A DNA stretch of 64,000 nucleotides from Armatimonadota bacterium (GTDB lineage: Bacteria; Armatimonadota; Fimbriimonadia; Fimbriimonadales; Fimbriimonadaceae). Shown in pieces: positions 26,302-35,100 of the stretch. Position 1 is the stretch's first letter. The number at the start of each line of letters is the position of its first letter. The notes beneath the pieces are model-generated. The model searched no databases, was not told the DNA's origin, and worked only from the letters and a program-made list of their open reading frames with translations. The stretch is from positions 62,001-126,000 of the forward strand of contig JBAXHT010000004.1 in NCBI GenBank assembly GCA_037138755.1. Direction: 5' to 3'. A program made the translations under genes and the position numbers.

Positions 26302-27660
26302 GTGCATCTCGCCCTTCTTGTGCTGTTGACTTTGCCTCAGGGGCCAGCCGCCTGGAAGGCAAAGGCGGAAGCGTTTCTTGCGAAGGAGCAGTATCAACAG
26401 GCGTCCGAGGCGTTTTTGAAAGCCGCGGAGGGGTACGACAAGCTTGGTGACCCGAATGCGGGCAAGGTTTTGCGCGAGCGTGGGAATCGATACGCCTCGA
26501 AGGTTGAGCTTTTTGTGGCTGCTCCGGTGGTCACCGAAAAGTTGGCGAGAGGCGAGCCAGCGGCGGGGATGTACCTGGGGGCGAACATTGAGAGGGAAGA
26601 AGCGACTCGGTATCCGCAGAGTTTCAACAACCTGATAGGGAAGAGGCATGCGATGTTTTTCATGTATCGCAAGTACGGAGTGGGGTTTCCGGTTGCTTAC
26701 GCTAAGGAGCTGAAAAAGGCGAGTGCTGCGCTTCAGATTGCCTGGGAGCCAGGCTCGCTCAGCGAAGTTCGCGATGATCGCTATCTTCAGCAGTTCGCGA
26801 AAGATATCCGCGAGAGCGGGATTCCGGTTTTTGTTCGGTTCGCCAGCGAGATGAATGGGAGTTGGACTCCCTATCATGGCAACCCAGCTTTGTACCGAGA
26901 GAAGTTTCGGTTGGTGGCGGATGTCGTTCGGACCATTGCTCCGAATGCGATCATGGTTTGGTGTCCGAATACGATTCCGGAGCAGCCGATTCCGGACTAC
27001 TATCCAGGGCCGGAAGCGGTTGACTGGGTGGGGGTCAACTTTTATTCGGTGATCTATAACGACTCGGATCGGTCGCGCGCGGCCGATTGGCGATTCCCGA
27101 CGGATTCACTTGACTACATCTATAACCGATATGCAGGGGCGCATCCGATCATGGTTGCGGAGTGGGCGGCTTCGCACCGGGCATCGATTGACGGCGCCGA
27201 TAAGCCGGCGTTTGCGACTCAGAAAATTGCTGAGTTTTTCCGCACGGTTCCGCTTCGGTACCCGCGGCTTAAGGCGGCGAGTTGGCTGAGTTTTAACGCT
27301 CTGAAGTACGCCAAGGGGGATCGCCAGTTGAACAATTATTCGCTGTTCGATAACCCGGCAGTGGCGGAGGGTTACAAGAACGCGATCGCTGATTCGCACT
27401 TTTTGAGCGAGGTTGGCTCATCGGCTCCGATGACCTGGCGAACTGCGGCTTCGGTGGTTGCTCGACGGGCGAAGTGCCGAGTTTGGATTCGGAGCTACGA
27501 CCCGTTTGCGAGCGTCTCGGCTTCTTTTGAGGCCGGGGCTGCGATGCGGTTGGAGATGGGGAGCGAGTTTGAGGTTCCAGCGGATGCGAAGTTTGTGAAG
27601 CTTGATTTGAAGGATAGCAACGGGCGGGCGGTTTTGAGTCGGCAGATCACTGTGAAGTGA
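26302..27660 (+). CDS. secreted GH26-like glycosidase (beta-mannanase fold)
   Basis: A 452-residue protein starting at GTG, with a short signal peptide (MHLALLVLLTLPQGPA), a TPR-like pair (about 18-75) and a GH26 catalytic barrel. The acid/base Glu183 lies in RFASEMNGSW and the nucleophile Glu287 in IMVAEWAA, both in GH26 positions. A short beta domain ends the protein. Likely substrates are mannans or beta-1,3/1,4-glucans. The N-terminal TPR fused to GH26 is unusual. Confidence 0.85.
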   Translation: MHLALLVLLTLPQGPAAWKAKAEAFLAKEQYQQASEAFLKAAEGYDKLGDPNAGKVLRERGNRYASKVELFVAAPVVTEKLARGEPAAGMYLGANIEREEATRYPQSFNNLIGKRHAMFFMYRKYGVGFPVAYAKELKKASAALQIAWEPGSLSEVRDDRYLQQFAKDIRESGIPVFVRFASEMNGSWTPYHGNPALYREKFRLVADVVRTIAPNAIMVWCPNTIPEQPIPDYYPGPEAVDWVGVNFYSVIYNDSDRSRAADWRFPTDSLDYIYNRYAGAHPIMVAEWAASHRASIDGADKPAFATQKIAEFFRTVPLRYPRLKAASWLSFNALKYAKGDRQLNNYSLFDNPAVAEGYKNAIADSHFLSEVGSSAPMTWRTAASVVARRAKCRVWIRSYDPFASVSASFEAGAAMRLEMGSEFEVPADAKFVKLDLKDSNGRAVLSRQITVK

Positions 27661-28109
27661 GAGAACTGCAACGCATTTTGTTGGGTAGTCAGGTTCAAAA
27701 ATTGCCAATATGAAGGCATTTGATGGGTAGGGTTGGGTAGGCGAGATCGGGGCCAGCGGTTGGCATGCGGGGGCAGTTTCGGTTTGGTGGTTGGGCGAAG
27801 AAGTGGGCCTGGATTGGTCCCGCTGGTGCGGGGCACGGTAAGTCGATTGGCAACATTGGGGCATTCCAGATTCGTTTACCGTTCTGGTTGTGATCATCAA
27901 TAACTAGTTGACGTTTTGAGGTTTTTGTCAACCACTTGATACACGAAACGTCGAAATCCACTCGCCGGCCCAAAGCCACACCCCACCCAAGACATCTCCG
28001 TTCCCGACGCATTCGCTCTGGGAACGAAGCTGCCTCGGGACCCGTGCCCCCAGGCGGGTAAAACCTCGCCTGGCTGGGATGAGGGCTGTTAAGAGTGGTC
28101 ATTACTTAA
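27661..28109. other. intergenic stretch with three hairpins, probably non-coding repeat or RNA
   Basis: No credible gene is seen. There are three inverted repeats: GTTGAC/GTCAAC (27907-27932), CGTTCCC/GGGAACG (27999-28026) and CCAGGCG/CGCCTGG (28050-28073). The reverse strand reads without stops for about 130 codons, but with a Pro/Arg-rich, low-complexity product typical of translated repeats. It could be a dispersed intergenic element or a structured RNA. Confidence 0.45.
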
Positions 28110-28361
28110 TTGACAATTGATCGGCTCGCGTGTTACTCTGCTGATGTGGTCGAGTCGGACGACGATCTTGGGTTTGGGCTTAAGGGGCCGGACGGGATGT
28201 GGAAATTCATGTGGACCGTCTGGTACGGGGCGATCTGTGTTCGTCCGCTGTTGTACTGTATCCGTGAGGCAAGGCCGCTGTGGCAGCCTGGCTTACTCAT
28301 TCTTCTACTCATTGGGCCCGCGGTGTTGATTGGGCTCTGCTTGTCTCAGAGCTTCAAGTGA
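28110..28361 (+). CDS. possible small membrane protein
   Basis: An 83-codon frame starting at TTG, or 54 codons from the ATG at 28197. The C-terminal half has a Trp-rich segment (MWKFMWTVWYGAI) and one good membrane helix (GLLILLLIGPAVLIGLCL). No homologue is recognised and no ribosome site stands out. It may be a chance frame in the gap before the kinase. Confidence 0.25.
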   Translation: MTIDRLACYSADVVESDDDLGFGLKGPDGMWKFMWTVWYGAICVRPLLYCIREARPLWQPGLLILLLIGPAVLIGLCLSQSFK

Positions 28362-28411
28362 TTTCGTCTTTTCCTCCCAAAATTCAAAACTGACTCTTGA
28401 CTAGCCAAAGG

Positions 28412-28424
28412 CTTGGACTCCAAG
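28412..28424. promoter_or_regulatory. palindrome upstream of the kinase gene
   Basis: A perfect 13-base palindrome, CTTGGA-C-TCCAAG, about 40 bases before the kinase ATG and 23 bases before a TAAAAT box (28448-28453). The placement fits an operator overlapping the -35 region. Confidence 0.35.
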
Positions 28425-28464
28425 TCCGCATTCCAATGTTTGTCAAGTAAAATCATTCTGAACT

Positions 28465-29298
28465 ATGGAGTCTATTCGAGAACAGATTACACGAGTTATT
28501 CGCTACGAGCTGTACGACGTGGCACCAATAGAGGGTGGATGTGGTGTAATCTGGAAAGCAAGAGATCTGTTGACCGGCGCAGACGTCGCGATAAAAACTA
28601 TTTCAGAGCGGCTACTCGGACCAAATGCGGCCAGATCGGTTCGCACGTTTAAGAAAGAAGCAGCAGTTGCAGCTCGGTTAGCCCAACAATGCCGTTATAT
28701 TGCACCTGTGCTGGACCTTGGTCTAGCTGGCTCGGTGCTGTATTCGGTTATGCCCTGGTACGAGGCAGTTCCCTCGGGGACTAATATTGACTTGGGTACA
28801 AAGTGCGGCAAAATTTCGCTAGGCATTGCCAAGACAATTCTCCTTCAGGTTTGCGAGGCTGTAGAAACCGCACACGCCAACGGAATTGTACACAGCGACA
28901 TCGCCCCCCAAAACATTCTATATGATTCCTCTGAGCATAAATATTTGCTAACTGATTTTGGGCTGTTGAAAATTCTGGAATCAGCGATTGTTTCAGCAGG
29001 TAGCGGCAGTCTTTTAGTGGGTGGAAGGCAGAAGTACTTCCCTGACTATGTTCTTTTGGATTCGGAACGCATTTCTGAGGCTTCCGATGTCTATGCTTTG
29101 GCCGTCACGTTCAGAGTCCTTCTCGAGGGGCAGGGGATTCTAAGTGGATCGCTAAAGCCGACTCCGGCAGTTGTTCGCATTCTGCATGAGCAGAGGGACG
29201 CTCCTGACTCAGTTCGTCGTCTTCTGAGCAGATTTATCGACGGCCACAGGGAGAGTGACCGAATCGTAGATTTTATAGGACAGCTACGGACTCTTTAG
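28465..29298 (+). CDS. Hanks-type Ser/Thr protein kinase, soluble
   Basis: A 277-residue stand-alone kinase domain. It shows the Gly loop EGGCGVIWKA, the ATP-lysine Lys44 in VAIKTI, a catalytic loop HSDIAPQN (Asp145, Asn150; HSD instead of HRD) and DFG Asp164. There is no membrane helix or sensor domain. Codon use (AGA, ATA, CTA) and lower G+C differ from neighbours, suggesting transfer. It ends 14 bases before the TIM-barrel gene, so the two form a small cassette. The targets are unknown. Confidence 0.87.
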   Translation: MESIREQITRVIRYELYDVAPIEGGCGVIWKARDLLTGADVAIKTISERLLGPNAARSVRTFKKEAAVAARLAQQCRYIAPVLDLGLAGSVLYSVMPWYEAVPSGTNIDLGTKCGKISLGIAKTILLQVCEAVETAHANGIVHSDIAPQNILYDSSEHKYLLTDFGLLKILESAIVSAGSGSLLVGGRQKYFPDYVLLDSERISEASDVYALAVTFRVLLEGQGILSGSLKPTPAVVRILHEQRDAPDSVRRLLSRFIDGHRESDRIVDFIGQLRTL

Positions 29299-29300
29299 GG

Positions 29301-29306
29301 TAATCT
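29301..29306 (+). promoter_or_regulatory. -10-like TAATCT before the TIM-barrel gene
   Basis: TAATCT followed by exactly six bases and the GTG at 29313. The same GGTAATCTC octamer-plus-one occurs before tRNA-Arg at 41353. It may allow this gene to be transcribed separately from the kinase, as a leaderless message. Confidence 0.4.
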
Positions 29307-29312
29307 CGGGAC

Positions 29313-30632
29313 GTGAAGAAAGTTGAGGGCGGTTCAGGTGACAAGCGAAGTATTTGTTGCATCCCTTCGGGATATATGCTTCAAATGTACCCAGTAAAGC
29401 ATTGGGTATCACGATTTCGAGAATTTGCTCGAAAGACTCCAACTGAAATAATGTTGCCTGGAGTAGGGTTAACTGGGCCCACATACGACTCAAGCGTGCA
29501 CACTATGCCGGAGTTTGTTAGCCGATCTTATTGCCTACCTGATTGGATAAGGGAGGCAAGAGAGCAACTTGGTGATCAATGTAAAGTATGGGTTTCTATC
29601 AATCCAGACCTCGGCTTCATGAAAAACGAGGCTTTGTGGCTGAGAAATCAGTATTTTGACGATTTGCCCCAAGCGTGTATCACAAACCCTGTGGTTTGTT
29701 CGATACTCGAAGATTATTTGGAGGAGGTGAAACAACTTGGAGGTGTTGATGGCGTCTCGCTAGACATTACAGATGCTTATCCGAATTCCGGATCACGTGG
29801 TTTTAAAGGCGTAATGTCACACTGTTTTTGTGACCACTGCTTGAAAGGCTTGCGAGAGCATGGGTTTAAGGATTCCCCAACCGTTTTTATAGGTGAGCAA
29901 GCGATTCAGAGGTTGGTACTGAAAGATGCTGCTAATGGGCAAGGGACGATGCACATTGATCCGTCTCAGGATTTAGTGGACAGGCGCGACACTAGCTCGC
30001 TACTCGCTTTCTCCGAAGCGCGACAGTTTATCGATTCTGATGATCAAAATGCCGAGCGTGACGCTAGTAGGCTACTGGTCTATTTGGACGCTAGAACACG
30101 GGTGACAGCATCCGCAGTCCGATCTATACTAAGCAACTGTAAGCAATCCGGATTGAGTTCGGCGGTCGTGTTGGGTTCGACCAAAATTGATATGTCGCAA
30201 ATGGTCAGCCTAAGCGCGCTCGACCGTAACTCAGCTGCAGATGAATACTGGCTACCGGATGCTTCAGATAAGAGTGCTCAGGAAGGAGATTGGCAGGCTC
30301 TGCAGTTCTTGGCCCCAAGAGCAACGTACTATTACAACTCGTTTTTCGAGATTGTCGAGCAAGCAAATGAAAGGGCTATAGAATATGGCCATCAATTGTT
30401 CTTGTCCACGCTGCAAAAGACGTCAAAGTCATTAAGGAGGAATAGTCTGTGTTCTGGATCCGTTTATGTGAATTCAAAACTCAACCAGTATCTAGGTGTT
30501 GCCGGAGTTCCGCTCGGAACCGATGACCATCTAGCAATTGTCTCAAAGCTAGCAGCAGATATTACAGGCACTGTTCTTCCAGCTGATTTGCTAGCTACAT
30601 TTTCGATAGGCAATCCGGATCGACTTGAATAG
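29313..30632 (+). CDS. uncharacterised protein with a GH-like TIM-barrel core
   Basis: A 439-residue protein without a signal peptide. VDGVSLDITDAYPN, followed by SHCFCDHCLKGLREHGF, resembles the strand-4 region and paired-cysteine segment of several hypothetical glycosyl hydrolase families. The C-terminal part (about 240-439) is unlike anything I know. Codon use matches the kinase rather than the flanking genes. A cytoplasmic GH-like protein paired with a kinase is unusual, and no substrate can be suggested. Confidence 0.6.
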   Translation: MKKVEGGSGDKRSICCIPSGYMLQMYPVKHWVSRFREFARKTPTEIMLPGVGLTGPTYDSSVHTMPEFVSRSYCLPDWIREAREQLGDQCKVWVSINPDLGFMKNEALWLRNQYFDDLPQACITNPVVCSILEDYLEEVKQLGGVDGVSLDITDAYPNSGSRGFKGVMSHCFCDHCLKGLREHGFKDSPTVFIGEQAIQRLVLKDAANGQGTMHIDPSQDLVDRRDTSSLLAFSEARQFIDSDDQNAERDASRLLVYLDARTRVTASAVRSILSNCKQSGLSSAVVLGSTKIDMSQMVSLSALDRNSAADEYWLPDASDKSAQEGDWQALQFLAPRATYYYNSFFEIVEQANERAIEYGHQLFLSTLQKTSKSLRRNSLCSGSVYVNSKLNQYLGVAGVPLGTDDHLAIVSKLAADITGTVLPADLLATFSIGNPDRLE

Positions 30633-30931
30633 CGTCGTTTTCGGGCTTGAAAGGTTGTTGCCTCAGTAACTACATCAAGTCAGCATTGCTACTCGATAAA
30701 TGTGAGAATGTTGCTATGGGCTAGTGAAGCAAGCATGCCCCAGGTTGTAGTTAAGGTCACAACTGCTGTGAGTTTGAGTGCCGATAAGGAGGATTGTGTT
30801 GGTTTCCCATTCATGAGATTCTGCGGTACGGGACGAGTATAGTTTGCGATGGAGCTTGTACGACTAGTTAAGTAGTGAGGGGTGCCCTCAAGAATGAGGC
30901 TACTTAGAAGGAAGCCGGTAAACTCACTTCA
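30633..30931. other. intergenic, no gene seen
   Basis: About 300 bases after the kinase cassette. I see no convincing frame, strong hairpin or repeat, only a TAAACT box at its right end that serves the next gene. It marks the right border of the compositionally distinct island. Confidence 0.5.
30919..30924 (+). promoter_or_regulatory. -10 element TAAACT of the SnoaL-like gene (leaderless)
   Basis: TAAACT followed by seven bases and the GTG at 30932. There is no ribosome site close enough to serve the GTG. Confidence 0.5.
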
Positions 30932-31324
30932 GTGACCGAACAGCTTGTTCGTGCTTATTTCGACGCCTTTAACGCCCACAAGGCCGACGCGATGCTCGCG
31001 ACTTTGAGTGATGATGTGGTGCACGTCATCAACGAAGGGGCGACAGAGGTGGGGATCGACAAGTTCCGGGCGTTTAAGGCGCATATGGACGACTGCTACC
31101 GCGAGCACATCAGCGATCTTTGCGTCATGGTGAATGGCGACCGGGGTGCGGCGGAATTTACTTGCAGCGGCACTTATCTGAAGACCGATGGCGGGTTGGT
31201 CGAGGCGCGGGGGCCGGAGTATGCGATTCCGGCAGCGGCGTTTTTTGAGGTTGCGGAAGGGAAGATCACGCGCGTCACAAGTTACTACAGCTTGAAAGGC
31301 TGGCTGGAAGCAGTTTCGCTATAA
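30932..31324 (+). CDS. SnoaL/NTF2-like protein
   Basis: A 130-residue alpha+beta cone fold of the SnoaL/ketosteroid-isomerase superfamily. It begins VRAYFDAFNAHKADAMLATL, with the typical N-terminal helix and pocket, and ends GKITRVTSYYSLKGWLEAV. Members are isomerases, hydrolases or binding proteins; the reaction is not predictable. The -10 of the following trhO gene overlaps its stop codon. Confidence 0.85.
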   Translation: MTEQLVRAYFDAFNAHKADAMLATLSDDVVHVINEGATEVGIDKFRAFKAHMDDCYREHISDLCVMVNGDRGAAEFTCSGTYLKTDGGLVEARGPEYAIPAAAFFEVAEGKITRVTSYYSLKGWLEAVSL

Positions 31325-31325
31325 T
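31320..31325 (+). promoter_or_regulatory. -10 element TATAAT of trhO (leaderless)
   Basis: Perfect TATAAT overlapping the TAA stop of the preceding gene, then six bases and the ATG at 31332. It is one of the clearest leaderless promoters in the window. Confidence 0.62.
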
Positions 31326-31331
31326 TAGGAT

Positions 31332-32105
31332 ATGTCTTTCGTTGTTCGCGCCTATTACAAGTTTGTCGAAGTCCTCGACGGCGAGGCGCTGCGTGACCAA
31401 ATCTATGAGGTTGCGGATGCGAACGGTTTGAAAGGGATCGTGCTGGTTGCTCCCGAAGGGATCAACAGCACGATCAGCGGAACTCCGGAGGGTGTGGCGG
31501 CTTATTGGTCGTTCCTTACGGCTGATCCACGGTTTGCGGATATCGAATTCAAAGATTCCCGGCACGAAGAGGTTCCGTTCAAAAAGCTTAAGGTTAAGTT
31601 CAAGAAGGAGATCATCACGATGCGAAATCCGCTCGCGAATCCTGGCGAGATGGTCGGTCGCTACGTGGAGCCGAAGGATTGGAACGATCTGATTTCCGAT
31701 CCGGACGTGATGGTGCTCGACACGCGAAACGTTTACGAGTACATCGAAGGGACCTTTAAGGGTGCAGTTGACCCTCGCTTGGTATCGTTCGGCGAGTTTC
31801 CGGAGTGGGTTGAGAAGAACCTGGATCAAGCTAAGCACAAGAAGGTCGCGATGTTCTGCACGGGCGGAATCCGGTGTGAGAAGACGACGGCGTTTATGCT
31901 CGCGAAGGGGTTTGAAGAGGTGTATCACCTGAAGGGTGGGATCTTGAAGTACCTCGAAGAGATTCCAGAAGAGGAGTCGCTTTGGGAAGGCGGATGCTTT
32001 ATTTTTGATAACCGAGACTGCCTGGTCACAGGGTTGAAGCCGGTTCCTCGGCAGTACGATCAGGACGAGATCGTTGACCAGCTCTTGGCTGGCACGTTGC
32101 CCTGA
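31332..32105 (+). CDS. trhO: tRNA U34 hydroxylase TrhO, rhodanese family
   Basis: A 257-residue enzyme of the YceA/TrhO family, which makes 5-hydroxyuridine at tRNA position 34. It has the N-terminal acylphosphatase-like domain (GIVLVAPEGINSTISG) and a rhodanese domain with the catalytic Cys in MFCTGGIRCEK. The length is shorter than E. coli TrhO but common in other phyla. The C-terminal region ends FDNRDCLVTG, with few of the extra cysteines. Confidence 0.92.
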   Translation: MSFVVRAYYKFVEVLDGEALRDQIYEVADANGLKGIVLVAPEGINSTISGTPEGVAAYWSFLTADPRFADIEFKDSRHEEVPFKKLKVKFKKEIITMRNPLANPGEMVGRYVEPKDWNDLISDPDVMVLDTRNVYEYIEGTFKGAVDPRLVSFGEFPEWVEKNLDQAKHKKVAMFCTGGIRCEKTTAFMLAKGFEEVYHLKGGILKYLEEIPEEESLWEGGCFIFDNRDCLVTGLKPVPRQYDQDEIVDQLLAGTLP

Positions 32106-32109
32106 AATC

Positions 32110-32170
32110 TGCATTCAGTTCTCGGTTTCCGGTTCTCGGTTGATGAATTCGTATGAAGCGAGAATTCTCG
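32110..32170. repeat. TTCTCGG short repeats and palindrome CGAGAATTCTCG
   Basis: Between trhO and the large secreted protein gene, GTTCTCGGTTTCC and GGTTCTCGGTTGA repeat in tandem. They are followed by the perfect 12-base palindrome CGAGAATTCTCG (32159-32170), 25 bases before the next ATG. The motif could be a dispersed spacer repeat or an operator. Confidence 0.45.
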
Positions 32171-32195
32171 TGTTGGGCTGTGCAAAAATTGAGCA

Positions 32196-35100
32196 ATGCC
32201 CGTGCTTGCTTCGCTGATCGCCCTTGCCCTCAGCCCCAGCCGAATCCAGGAAGATACAGTTGTCCGAAACATTCCGCCGAGAGATGTGTGGGTTTTCCGC
32301 TCGGTACTGGACGAGCGCGCCCGGATTGCGACCGTTGCACTTGCGAAAGACTTCTGGGTTTCGTACGACGCGACGAACTGTGGCCTCTACAAGTTCTGGA
32401 AAGGCGATGTCAACTTTGAAGGGGCCGTCTACACAAGTGTTCATGGGCCACAGCCGACTAGCAAGGGTGGCGAAATTTTAGGTGGCAAAGTCGATGCCCC
32501 CGTCTGGCGGGTCGACGGCAAAGAGGTCAAGCCGACCTACCGCGGTCATCGGATGCTGAAAGGGAATCGGGTTGAGTTTGTTTACGAAGTCCCGGTGAAC
32601 GACAAGAAGGCGATCGTTACCGAAGAGCCGGGATTACTGCGGCGCGGAGATCGTCCAGTGGGCCTATCCCGTACCTTCAAATCCTCGATGCCAAGTGCAA
32701 ATATCCAGGTTTTGACCTACGGAAGATCGGCAAGTTTGAACAACTTTTTCCTCAACGGTCGAGCGAACCCCGAGGGTGACCGGGAAGCCTGGACGGGAGT
32801 TGGAGCGAAGACAACTTGGAGCGTGCTTTTCAATCCCGTACTTGGGTTGCCCCCTAGTGATGACGATGGCGGTGAAGCCGAGCTTCAAGCCGGTGTGGAC
32901 CTCGACTCATCTGCAGCTCAGGGACAAGGAAATGTTCAAAAGGACGACGTCCATGCGAATGGACTCTCCTACCGGGCGTATCAGATCGAGTTTCCGTTCG
33001 AGAAAATTCCGACGTTGGTACCAAACCAGACTCCGAACGTGAGCCGGCAAATTCAGAATGTCGACCTGAAGGACGAGCAGTTTGGACTTAAAGAACATTT
33101 TGTAGTCTCGATCACAGGCTGGTTAAAGGTCGAAGAGGGCGCGCTTTACGAATTTCGTATGAATGTTGACGACGGTGCTCGGCTGTTCGTCAACGGCGAA
33201 CGGATTATTAACTTCGATGGCATGCACCTAGGGGAGCAAGCCACGGGTTCGATGGATCTGGAGCCCGGTCTCTACCCCCTAAGAATTGACTACTTCCAGA
33301 ACGAAGGGCCTTCACTGCTGACCCTCGATTGGAAGCCAGCCGATTCGACCGAGTGGAAACGAATTCCGAACAAAAACTTGGAGACGGTCGCCGACGAGGT
33401 TGGTGTCGTCTCCCCAGGTTTCAAAAAAGTGATGGACGCGATTTTCCCCCAACGACCAGGCGATGGCCGTCCGGAGATCGCGGTTCATCCCTCGTTTGAC
33501 CTCAGCACTCCGCGTCCGAAGGACTTTGACCCTCGAGTAGGAGGACTCGCGTTCCGACCAAACGGTCACTTGGTGCTTTGCACTTGGGATCCTGACGGCG
33601 CTGTCTACGACATCGAGGGAGTTCAATCCGGCGATCCGACGAAGGTAAAGGTCAGGCGGATTGCTCAAGGTCTATCAGAGCCGTTGGGAATTGAAGTCAT
33701 TGGGAATGACATCTTCGTCGCTCAAAAGCAAGAGATCACCCGGCTGAGAGATACCGATAAAGATGGGATTATTGACGAGTATTACGCTTTGAGTAGCGGG
33801 TTCGGCGTGACCGCCAATTTCCACGAGTTCACCTTCGGATTCAACCATTTGGGCAACTACCTGTTTAGCAACTTGGCACTCGGCATCAACACCGGAGGCA
33901 GATCGACCGACAAGCAAAACTTCGACCGGGGTCGAGTGATGAAAACGAACATCAAAACTGGGGAGTTTGAGTTCGTCGCCAGCGGACTCAGAACGCCCAA
34001 CGGAGCTGGTAAGAACGCAAAAGGTGAGCTGTTTATTACTGATAACCAAGGCGACTGGCTGCCATCTTGCAAACTGATTGAGGTCACGAACGGCGCGTTT
34101 TACGGCAACCGATCCGTCGAAGCCGAGAAGTACAAGGGCGTCAAAGAGTCGCTGCCCGTCTGCTGGTTCCCCCAGGGTGAAATTGGTAACTCAACGAGTC
34201 AACCAGCTCCATTCGAATACGGACCTTACAAGGGTCAAATGATGGTCGGAGATGTGACCCATGGAGGACTGAAGCGGGTCTTCATGGAGCGAGTGAACGG
34301 CCGGTATCAAGGGACAGCTTTCCGGCTTACCCAAGGGTTGGAGGCCGGGATCAACCGCGTTATTGTTGGTCCCGATCAGGCGATCTACGTGGGTGGAATT
34401 GGCTCGACGGGGAACTGGGGACAGGAAGGGAAGGAGCGGTACGGGCTCCAGCGACTTGCCTATAACGGAAAGGTGACCTTTGAAATGCTTAAGGTTCTGC
34501 CGATGCAGAATGGGGCGGAGATCGAGTTCACGGAGTCAGTTCAGGATAACTTGCTACCGGAGATTCTGAGTGAGTGGGAAGTGCGGCACTGGCACTACGT
34601 TCCGACCATCGAATACGGCGGACCGAAGGTCGGCGAAGAGCGTCTCCCGGTCAAATCTGTGACTTGGAACAAAACACGGACAAAGGTGTTCTTGGAGTTT
34701 TCTGGTGTCAAGCCAGAGGATGTTGTGTACTTCCGATTACCCATGTCGCTTCGCGGAGCGGACGGGCAGATGATGTGGGCGAACGAGGCTTGGAGCACGG
34801 TTAACGCGATTCCAAACCGAGTCGGGCAGGTTGCGGCCAGCGAGGCGGCACCAGAGGTTAACTCTCTGTCGCCGGAAGAGAAGGCGGCGGGATTTGAGCT
34901 GCTTTTTGATGGAAAGAACCTAGATCGATGGCGTAAGTATCGTGGTGAAGGAGTCCCCAAGGGCTGGCAGGTTGCCGACCAGGCTCTCGTGTTCATTCCG
35001 GGACTTGAGGGTGGAGATCTGACGACGAAGGAGCAGTACGGCGACTTTGAGCTACGACTCGATTGGCGCGTTCAGGCTGGCGGAAATTCGGGCATCATGC

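Noticed and set aside
27418-28102. Minus-strand frames in the intergenic stretch before the kinase
   Set aside because: The products are Pro/Arg-rich and low complexity without a ribosome site; a repeat or RNA explains them better.
31275-32114. A 279-codon frame opposite trhO
   Set aside because: TrhO is certain from its catalytic motifs; the antisense product looks like a shadow.
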